A program made the translations under genes and the position numbers. Of a DNA stretch of 31,199 nt, positions 25,467 to 31,199 are shown in pieces; position 1 is the first letter of the stretch, and each line of letters begins with the position of its first letter. Source of the stretch: CAXSBR01 sp964236495 (GTDB taxonomy: Bacteria > Actinomycetota > Actinomycetes > Mycobacteriales > Jatrophihabitantaceae). The DNA lies in contig CAXSBR010000029.1 of assembly GCA_964236495.1 (NCBI GenBank), forward strand, positions 1 to 31,199, written 5' to 3'. Under the pieces are notes generated by a model, which saw only the letters and a list, made by a program, of their open reading frames with translations, did not search any database and was not told the DNA's origin.

Positions 25467-25768
25467 CCACATGTTCGAGCGATCGGGACCCGTCGAAAAT
25501 ACGCTGGAATGGTGCTGCTCGAGGACGGCGCGGGGCGTCGGGCGCGGGAGTTGGATCGGTACGGGTGTACGTCGGTCGACGACGATGGCCGGCGTTGTCA
25601 GCTGATGGTGGGCCACCGGTACAACCACGCTGTGATGCTCGCTGCCGCAAGCTATGTCCGGTGGGGCGACGATGGCGTCGTACACGCCGAGCGTATGATC
25701 GGCTGGGCTGGTTGCGTCCGGAGGGCCCGCTCACCTGGGCGGTGTCGTTCCCGCGCGTCGAGGACTGA
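25467..25768 (+). repeat. Direct repeat, copy 2 of the zinc-motif gene
   Basis: Second unit of the duplication, 436 bp after the first. It keeps the upstream GTCATAA and ACATGTTCGAGC blocks and the complete coding part. Confidence 0.8.
25509..25768 (+). pseudogene. Small zinc-motif protein, copy 2, frameshifted
   Basis: ATG 25509 starts VLLEDGAGRRARELDRYGCT, then SVDDDGRRCQLMVGHRYNHA and SYVRWGDDGVVHAER. The Cys/Cys/His/His pattern is as in copy 1. After a one-base loss at about 25694 the tail YDRLGWLRPEGPLTWAVSFP and RVED ends at TGA 25766-25768. If unshifted the protein would have about 86 residues. Without the shift the frame runs on into the antitoxin gene with no stop, which looks accidental. 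Confidence 0.5.
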
Positions 25769-25853
25769 GCAGGCTGCGGTGACGCCGCCGGCTGACGATT
25801 TGTCCCGCACTGCTAGCCTCCATCTTGGCCGACAGATGCGTACACATTTGCGG

Positions 25854-25859
25854 TATACT
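25854..25859 (+). promoter_or_regulatory. -10 box of the toxin-antitoxin operon, leaderless type
   Basis: TATACT ends 6 nt before the GTG start at 25866, so transcription would begin at or very near the start codon. Such leaderless transcripts are common in actinobacteria. No good -35 is seen, and no ribosome binding site precedes the GTG. Confidence 0.6.
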
Positions 25860-25865
25860 GGTGGG

Positions 25866-26168
25866 GTGGCTGCTTCGCGGGTGCTGACGATGCGTGAGCT
25901 TCGCCAGGGTTTAGCCGAGGTCGTCGATGACGTGCAGTCTGGTGGGGAAGTGTTCGCTGGGTCTCATCGCAAGCCGGAGGTTGAGCTCATGTCGGTGGAG
26001 CAGTTCGAGCGGTTGACCGCGGTGCAGGAGCGGGCGGTGGCGTCGTCGGCGGCGTCTATGCAGATGGAGGGCATGACGGTGACCGATGTTGAGCGGGTCG
26101 CCGCGGGTGAGCTGGCTGCGGGCCAGATCGACTTCGCGGAGTACGCGCGTCGGGTTGACGCCCAGTAG
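25866..26168 (+). CDS. Antitoxin: Phd-like N-terminus, VbhA-like Fic inhibitor
   Basis: 100 residues from GTG 25866. Residues 5-50 (RVLTMRELRQGLAEVVDDVQ and EVELMSVEQFERL) resemble the Phd/YefM DNA-binding fold that autorepresses toxin-antitoxin operons. The C-terminal half has the Fic-inhibitory helix motif S/T-x-x-x-E-G as Ser64-Glu68-Gly69 in SMQMEG, followed by a VbhA-like end VERVAAGELAAGQIDFAEYA. In VbhA this Glu blocks ATP positioning in the Fic site. The Fic gene begins directly after the TAG stop, with no gap. So one protein would both repress the operon and inhibit the toxin. Domain calls are by motif reading. Confidence 0.75.
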   Translation: MAASRVLTMRELRQGLAEVVDDVQSGGEVFAGSHRKPEVELMSVEQFERLTAVQERAVASSAASMQMEGMTVTDVERVAAGELAAGQIDFAEYARRVDAQ

Positions 26169-26903
26169 GTGCCCACCGGGTCGTTCCGGGCCTGGGAGAA
26201 CTTCTTCTAGCCCGGCACCGAGGTTTTGCGGAACAAAGCCGGTTTGCTCGACGCGGCTGCGTTGGAGCGTTTCGAGCGCGGCCGCACGTTCGGCCGGCTG
26301 GTGGAGCTACGCGCCGGTGCGGTGACAGTCGTCGGACGGTTCGACCTGGCCCACCTGCAGGCGATCCGCGCCCACGTCTTCCAGGACGTGTACCGAGTGG
26401 GCTGGCCGGGTGCGCGGATTCCGTTGTTCAAGAGCGGGTCGGCGTTCTGCCAACCTGAGCAACTGACCGAGTTCGCTCATGAAGTGTTCGATCGGCTGGC
26501 CGCAGCCGACCACCTGCGTAGCCGGCCGGCCGCGGAGTTCGTGAACGGCGCGGCCGATCTGCTGGCAGACCTGAACGCGCTGCACCCGTTCCGGGAAAGT
26601 AATGGGCGCAGTGAACGCGCGTTCGTCGATCTGCTGGCGCGCTACGCCGGGCAAGAGGTTGTCTGGCCGCCCGACTTGGAACAGGTCAACATCGCGGCGT
26701 CAGTCAGTTCAAGGCGTGGTGACAACCGCGGCCTGGTCGACGTGCTGTCTCGCAGCGTGACGACCCCCCAGCCGGTACAGGCCACCGCGGCCCAGATCGG
26801 GGCGCGGTCGTTACCGCGACCGCGGGGCACGGTTCGCCCGGATCGCCGAAACCGCACTCGCCGGCTGACCCGTCATCCCAACGGCGGCCGCCGCCGGGAC
26901 TGA
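26169..26903 (+). pseudogene. fic: Fic-family toxin with early in-frame amber codon
   Basis: From GTG 26169, adjacent to the antitoxin stop, the frame reads PTGSFRAWENFF, then TAG (26208-26210), then PGTEVLRNKAGLLD. Fic proteins have the pattern P-G-T-x-V-L-R-N-K exactly here, so the amber codon interrupts a conserved start. The rest is open: the flap region FDLAHLQAIRAHVFQDVYRV, and the Fic motif HPFRESNGRSERAF (His at 26583), which has Ser where the consensus H-x-F-x-x-G-N-G-R has Gly. A restart at TTG 26226 would lose the first 19 residues but keep the catalytic core. Active Fic toxins AMPylate targets such as gyrase. The C-terminus is Arg-rich. Confidence 0.85.
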
Positions 26904-26926
26904 GCCGGTAGCGCCCGACGATCCGC

Positions 26927-27172
26927 TTACCAGCAGCCGTAGCGGCAAGTCCGCTCGGCACGGAAGGCACCGACTCCGATCACTCCCAGTAGCGCCACGA
27001 TGAGGAGGACGGCAACGACGAGCGCGCCGGTGTCGTGGGAGAGGGCCGCGTGCACCCACCATCTGACAACGAAGAGGACCTGCAGGGCGAGTCGGTAGCC
27101 GCTGATTCCGGAGTAGCGCCACCAGCTCCGTACCCGGTGGTTAAGCGCGGGCACGATCAATCGTTCGGTCAC
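26927..27172 (-). CDS. Small membrane protein, hypothetical
   Basis: 81 residues from GTG 27172 with no strong ribosome binding site. Two hydrophobic segments (YRLALQVLFVVRWWVHAAL and ALVVAVLLIVALLGVIGVGA) suggest two membrane helices, followed by a short Cys-containing basic tail (ERTCRYGCW). No family is recognised. It converges with the Fic gene. The upstream sequence to 27288 holds nothing recognisable. Confidence 0.4.
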   Translation of the reverse strand: MTERLIVPALNHRVRSWWRYSGISGYRLALQVLFVVRWWVHAALSHDTGALVVAVLLIVALLGVIGVGAFRAERTCRYGCW

Positions 27173-27288
27173 GCCGCGGTGGCGACGTGACCGCCACCGT
27201 CACCGGGCGGTGCTGCGGTCGTCGTGGAACTGCGCCGGCGGGTAGCGGGCAATTTTGCGTAGCCCATACCGCGGAGCTGGGCAGGTGA

Positions 27289-27546
27289 TCAGCCGGCGTC
27301 CTTGCCGGCGCTCCAAGCGGCGGCGTATGCCTCGGCAACTTTGCCGGCATCGACTTCGGCGGCGGCGACTAGTGCGGCGCCCTCGGCCTGGGCGGCTTCG
27401 ACAACAGCTTGCGCTTTCGCTCGTGCTGCGGCGACGTCCTCGGCGGCGTCGGCCTGGCCAGCTAGAGCTACGCCCAGTTCGCTGGCCTTGTCGACCGGCG
27501 TGCCGCTGGGCGCGTAGACGGTGCCCGTGGTGCCTTTGCGTTTCAG
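27289..27546 (-). CDS. Ala-rich small protein, hypothetical
   Basis: About 85 residues: LKRKGTTGTVYAPSGTPVDK, then a long helix-forming stretch EDVAAARAKAQAVVEAAQAE ending AYAAAWSAGKDAG. The only likely start is CTG 27546, which overlaps the kelch stop in CTGA, a coupled but unusual start; a frameshifted tail of the kelch gene is the alternative. The front part (basic residues, then T-G-x-V-Y) is reminiscent of small phage structural proteins, but this is weak. Confidence 0.35.
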   Translation of the reverse strand: MKRKGTTGTVYAPSGTPVDKASELGVALAGQADAAEDVAAARAKAQAVVEAAQAEGAALVAAAEVDAGKVAEAYAAAWSAGKDAG

Positions 27547-28448
27547 CTCGCGGCGGTCCAGGTGCCGGTGGCGGGGTTGTATAGCTCGGTGACGGTGGCG
27601 GCATCCTGGTTGGTGTCCGTGCCGCCGGTGACGCGGACCTTTCCGGTCGGCAGCAGCGTTGCGGTGTGGCCGTATCGCGGTTCGACCATGTGGCCTGTCG
27701 AGGTCCAGGTGCGGGTTGTGGGGTGGTACATCTTGGCTGAGCCGAGCACTGTCGTGCAGTAGTCGCCGTCGCAACCGCCGGCGGCGAGCACCAGCCCGGA
27801 GGCGAGGGTGGTCAGCGTGAACGACTCCCGGGCGGCGCGCATGGGCCGGGTCGCGCTCCACAAGCCCGTTGCCGGGTTCCACGTCTGTGCGATGGGTCCG
27901 TAGTTGGTGCCGCCGGCCACGAGCACGTCACCGCTCGCCAGCAGCACTGCCGAGGCGTGCTCGGGGTCCAGGGCGACGCCGTACTGGGTGTTGGGAGCAT
28001 CGTGCCGGTCGCGGTCCACGCGCCCGTGGCGGGATCCCAGATCTCCGCGGTCGGGTTCTCGTGGCCGCACAGGCGGCCGTTGCAGCCGCCGGCGAGCAGC
28101 GACTTCCCCGACTTGAGCAGGGTGAGGGTGGCGTAGGCGTGGGAGGGGGCGTCGCCCGATCGCGACCGTCTTCCCGTGGCAGGGTCATACAGCACTGCGG
28201 TTGTCAGGACTGTTCGGCAGTGATCGACCGAGCAACCGCCGACGACGAGATAGCGCCCGTGGGGCAGCCGCGTCGACGCGGAACTTTCTGAGGCGACGAA
28301 CGCGGTCGCAGGCGCTCGGCGGCACTGTCGTAGCAGCGCCCGGTGAGGCGTAGGCAGCTGGCGCTGCCATCGACGTGGAAATCACTGCCAGTGTCACCGC
28401 GGCAACCCGCCCGATACGGCGCGCGAAGCGGGAAACAGTTGAGGGCAT
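27543..28448 (-). pseudogene. Secreted kelch-repeat protein, frameshifted
   Basis: ATG 28448 opens a signal peptide (MPSTVSRFARRIGRVAAVTL, AVISTSMAAPAAYA). Four kelch blades follow in changing frames: RLPHGRYLVVGGCSVDHCRT with AVLYDPATG, TLLKSGKSLLAGGCNGRLCG with EIWDPATGAWTATG, VLLASGDVLVAGGTNYGPIA with TWNPATGLWSATRP, and TLASGLVLAAGGCDGDYCTT. It ends at ATLLPTGKVRVTGGTDTN and LYNPATGTWTAAS. Frame changes lie between 28330 and 28300 and at about 28000. Repeated C-x4-C pairs in the GGC loops may form disulfides. It resembles galactose-oxidase-like propellers but lacks the C-terminal domain. Probably extracellular. Confidence 0.7.
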
Positions 28449-28594
28449 GCCGACCTGCGGTGAAGTGCGAGCCTTTCAGGAATGATCTTCCCACCCTCAC
28501 CGCTTCGACGAGCGGAAGAGAACGAGGGCGCATGCGCCGCCGACCTAGCTCAAGCCTGGATCTCGCCCCCACCAGTTTTCAAGATCTCCTGTCA

Positions 28595-28616
28595 TGTCAG
28601 TCAGTTGTCAGTCAGT
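28595..28616. repeat. Tandem TGTCAGTCAGT repeat (left arm)
   Basis: TGTCAGTCAGT occurs twice without gap (28595-28605 and 28606-28616), placing TGTCAGT boxes 11 bp apart, one helical turn. The same box and spacing recur at 28835-28852. Confidence 0.7.
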
Positions 28617-28747
28617 ACCGCGCGACATCGCCGGTCACGCGGCGATACAGGAAGACATGAAACCCAGTGATTGCCGCGATGTGATGACCTTAGGCCGCAC
28701 GGGACACCACGAAATTTGACCGATCACCCGCGCTGGCAGTGTGGGGG

Positions 28748-28776
28748 TCAGGGGTTCGAGTCCCCTCAGCTCCACC
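28748..28776 (+). other. tRNA/tmRNA 3'-end fragment, attachment-site-like
   Basis: AGGGGTTCGAGTCCCCT (28750-28766) is a perfect T-arm with a 7-nt TTCGAGT loop, followed by CAGCTCCA and CC, an acceptor 3' strand as found at the end of tmRNA and some tRNAs. No matching D- or anticodon arm lies upstream, so this is only the 3' end. Such pieces are left as integrase crossover sites when an island inserts into a tRNA or tmRNA gene. Confidence 0.65.
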
Positions 28777-28834
28777 CGAGAACGCCGGTAAATACTGGGC
28801 CTCAGCGTCGAAGCCGTGTCCCGCGAAGATCGTA

Positions 28835-28852
28835 TGTCAGTAGAATGTCAGT
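28835..28852. repeat. TGTCAGT repeat pair (right arm)
   Basis: TGTCAGT at 28835-28841 and 28846-28852 is spaced 11 bp, in the same orientation as the left pair, on the other side of the tRNA-like fragment. Confidence 0.65.
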
Positions 28853-29498
28853 GCACTTTCATTGTGTAGCGTGATGGGGTTCAAGTCGGTGCCGCCAGGA
28901 GCGCGGACGCAGACGGCTCACCGGCCCTCTCGACGGGCAACACGGGTCGGATCGGGTGTCGGTGGGTAAAAGCGGTGGTACGGCGTTCGCGCGTGGTGGA
29001 GAGGTGCAGGAGATCACGCCGGGGTCGGGTCGGTACGGGGCCGCTCACAGCTATCGGCCAACACCCACCGTTGGTACGACGGGTTGCAGGAGGTTATCGC
29101 TGTCGGCGTGATCTGCTAGTCGGGGCTGGTTCGGCGACTCGCTTCGCGACGTACTGCCCGACAAGGCGACCTGAGCGACACGTCGGCCGGGTCGCTCCCG
29201 TTGGGCGCTCACGCGCCTTCTCCGGGTCCGCGGTCCGCGGTGAGCGGTGAGCGGCGGCGACGATGTCATGGCCCGGGTCGCCACCGGCCACCGCCGGCCG
29301 CGTTCGCCGACAGCACGGACGCGGGCGGGTGGCGGACATCGTGCCCGTGTTCACCAGGTCCGGCTGCTCCGGTCTCTGTGCTGGGCCACGTTGGCACGAT
29401 CGGGGCGTCGCCCCCGGGATCGGTGCCCGACAACGGCTTCACCGTTCTACCGCGACGATGTGGTCGGTCGGGCGTGGTCTTAAGGCAGACTGGTCGGT
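28853..29498. other. Gene-poor region with heptamer repeats
   Basis: No supported gene in about 640 bp. A run of heptamers (GGTCCGC twice, then GGTGAGC twice) lies at 29225-29252. The short frames present have no homology. Confidence 0.4.
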
Positions 29499-29804
29499 AT
29501 GACGCCCGACGAGATCGAAGCGTCCCTGGTCGTGCCCGGGGACGTCGCTGAAGGCATCGTCAATCTTCGGTCCGCGCGGGACGCCCACCGCGGTCCGTGG
29601 CCCTCGCCCCGCGATGCCCGGCAGCCCGACGCCCCGTGGCCGGCCGAGAACAGCCCGATGCTGCGCTTCCTGCTGTGGAAGGCGACCGCGTCGATCGAGG
29701 CCGGCATGGATGCGCGTTCCGCGCTGACCTAGCTCGCTGTCCACGCCTGGTCCGAAGGCGGCGTCGAAAACTACGACCGCGGCCGCCGCGACACGACACA
29801 CTGA
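29499..29804 (+). pseudogene. Hypothetical protein with internal amber codon
   Basis: From ATG 29499 the frame reads TPDEIEASLVVPGDVAEGIV, then PMLRFLLWKATASIEAGMDA and RSALT, then TAG (29730-29732), then LAVHAWSEGGVENYDRGRRD to TGA 29802. The sequence after the amber reads as a natural continuation with coding-type third positions, so the TAG interrupts a gene of about 101 codons. The family is not recognised. AAGGCAG lies upstream of the start. Confidence 0.5.
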
Positions 29805-30102
29805 CCACACCCACCGCCCCCAACGCAGCACCAATACCCGCCGCCGATAGCCGACCCAGCCCGGCACCACCACCCCGCCGTGCTCCACAGGCGCCCGATA
29901 ACGCCGACTATGCGTGCGTCGGTCCAGTTCAATGTCGCGGTGGGTGTGTCGATATGCGCGCACTGCGGATAGCATCCTTGCCCGCATTGGGTCTGACGCA
30001 GGCATATTGGTCCGGAAGGGTCGAGGTCGCGGGACTGTCCGCTGAACGGTGTTTCCGGCCTGACACGCCGAGCGGGAGCTCGGCGAGAAGGGTTGGCGTC
30101 TG
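29805..30102. other. Leader region of the IS256 element
   Basis: No gene seen. GGGACTGTCCGCTGAACGGT (30031-30050) resembles the start of IS256-type ends and is a candidate left terminus, but the right end is outside the window, so it cannot be tested here. Confidence 0.35.
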
Positions 30103-31143
30103 ATGACGGCGACACTGAACGACGTGACGAAGAAGAACCTGGCCGAGCAGTCGGCCGAGCAGCAGGCCGCGGTCGAGCTGGTCCGGGCGGCCCGGGAGCA
30201 AGGTCTGTCGTTGACCGGGCCGAACGGGCTGCTCAAACAGCTGACGAAGACGGTGCTCGAGACCGCGCTGAACGAAGAGATGACCGAGCATTTGGGCTAC
30301 GGCAAGCACGATCCGGCCGGCGCGGTCGGTGCAGGGTCGGGCAACATCCGTAACGGCACCAGGGCGAAGACGGTGCTCACCGAGGCCACCGGCCAGGTCG
30401 AGATCGACGTCCCGCGGGATCGGGCTGGCACGTTCGAGCCGCAGATCGTGCGCAAGCGGCAGCGGCGGCTCAACGGCGTCGACGAGGTGGTCCTGTCGCT
30501 GTATGCCAAGGGTTTGACGACCGGTGAGATCAGCGCGCACTTCGCCGAGATCTACGGCGCGTCGGTCAGCCGGGAGACGGTCAGCCGCATCACCGACAAG
30601 GTCCTCGAAGAAATGCAGGACTGGTCGGTGCGCCCGCTCGACGAGGTCTACGCCGCGGTGTTCATCGACGCGATCGTGGTCAAGGTCCGCGACGGCCAAG
30701 TCGCGAACCGCCCGTTCTACGCCGCTATCGGCGTCACCCTGGCCGGGGAACGCGACATCCTCGGGTTGTGGGCCGGCACCGGCGGTGAGGGCGCGAAGTT
30801 CTGGATGAGCGTGCTGACCGACCTGCGCAACCGGGGCGTGCGGGACACGTTCTTCGTCGTCTGCGACGGACTGAAAGGCCTACCCGAGGTGGTCAGCAAC
30901 GTCTGGCCGCAAGCGTTGATCCAAACCTGCATGATCCATCTGATCCGCAACACGTTCCGGCTCACCTCCCGTAAGTACTGGGATGAGATCAAACGGGATC
31001 TGAAGCCGATCTACACCGCTGTCAACGCCACCGCCGCCAGGGCGGCATTCGACGACCTCGCCGAGAAATGGGGCCAGCGCTACCCGGCCGTGATCCGGCT
31101 CTGGGACAACGCCTGGGCCGAGTTCATCCCGTTCCTCGACTAC
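30103..31143 (+). pseudogene. IS256-family (mutator-type) transposase, 3'-truncated
   Basis: About 347 residues from ATG 30103: LLKQLTKTVLETALNEEMTE with HLGYGKHDP, RNGTRAKTVLTEATGQVEID, and the catalytic Asp in AVFIDAIVVKVRDGQ and in VVCDGLKGLPEVV. The segment IQTCMIHLIRNTFRL and the end AEFIPFLDY are standard. The family continues with the STNAIESLN region holding the catalytic Glu, which is missing: after codon 347 the sequence changes to GACRRMRV and stops at 31170. It is therefore inactive, probably cut by another insertion at about 31144. Confidence 0.9.
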
Positions 31144-31199
31144 GGAGCCTGTCGCAGAATGCGTGTTTGAGCGTGGGTTAGCGTCGGCGGCTTGGGAGA
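31144..31199. other. Unknown sequence truncating the IS256 transposase
   Basis: The IS256 similarity stops after the codons for FLDY. The following bases (GGAGCCTGTCGCAGAATGCG and on) do not belong to the transposase and look like the end of another element that continues outside the window. Confidence 0.45.

Noticed and set aside
25203..26168. Single 321-residue protein joining the zinc motif and antitoxin
   Set aside because: The open frame arises because a one-base shift bypasses the stop at 25766; the antitoxin has its own promoter and GTG start.
28671..28874. Short frame across the tRNA-like fragment
   Set aside because: Translation of a tRNA 3' end gives peptides such as GGQGFESPQLH that are known annotation artefacts.
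29225..29252. Possible CRISPR or iteron array
   Set aside because: Only two plus two heptamers without spacers or further copies; no cas or replication genes in the window.
122..31143. A single composite transposon spanning the window
   Set aside because: The IS elements at the two sides belong to different families and no matching outer ends are visible.

Overview
The window is GC-rich DNA with strong G/C third-position bias, GTG starts, ATGA/GTGA-coupled genes, a leaderless-type toxin-antitoxin promoter and typical actinomycete IS families. It most likely comes from a high-GC actinobacterium; the genus cannot be read from the sequence. It is an accessory region: about half is mobile DNA, much of it nested, and many reading frames are broken by single-base shifts.

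Left third (1-11.9 kb): a nest of elements. A YhcG/DUF1016-type nuclease fragment meets an IS21-family element (istA/istB). istA is split by an IS110-family element (864-2370) whose transposase is frameshifted and whose left end looks like a bridge-RNA locus. istB is split by a 3.4-kb tyrosine-recombinase element (about 4134-7572) with a compact four-gene operon: integrase, XRE regulator, zinc-ribbon recombinase-like protein without recognisable catalytic residues, and small membrane protein. The 3' end of istB reappears at 7573. After an unknown gene (7732-8442) and a decayed TetR gene, an IS30 element (9144-11885) is itself split by a second, intact IS110-family element.

Middle (12.1-24.3 kb): chromosome-like cargo. 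It holds a secreted SGNH hydrolase with FG-GAP/VCBS-like repeats (two compensating frameshifts), a frameshifted small Cys-rich gene, an ISL3 relic, a resolvase 5' relic, a divergent LysR/MFS-exporter pair with two perfect inverted repeats between them, an epoxide-hydrolase-type alpha/beta hydrolase, an intact serine resolvase, a convergent MmgE/PrpD-plus-AEC-transporter operon, and a PEBP (YbhB/YbcL) protein.

Right third (24.3-31.2 kb): a duplicated small zinc-motif gene (both copies frameshifted), a Phd-like/VbhA-like antitoxin with a Fic toxin that has an early in-frame amber codon, a small membrane protein, a decayed kelch protein, and a tRNA/tmRNA 3'-end fragment flanked on both sides by pairs of TGTCAGT repeats 11 bp apart (attachment-site-like). 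It ends with a small gene carrying an internal amber codon and an IS256 transposase truncated near the window edge.

Points most worth following up: the nested tyrosine-recombinase element, the IS110 left end whose sequence matches its own insertion site on both sides of a predicted hairpin, the Fic module with its hybrid antitoxin, and the att-like site with no integrase beside it.
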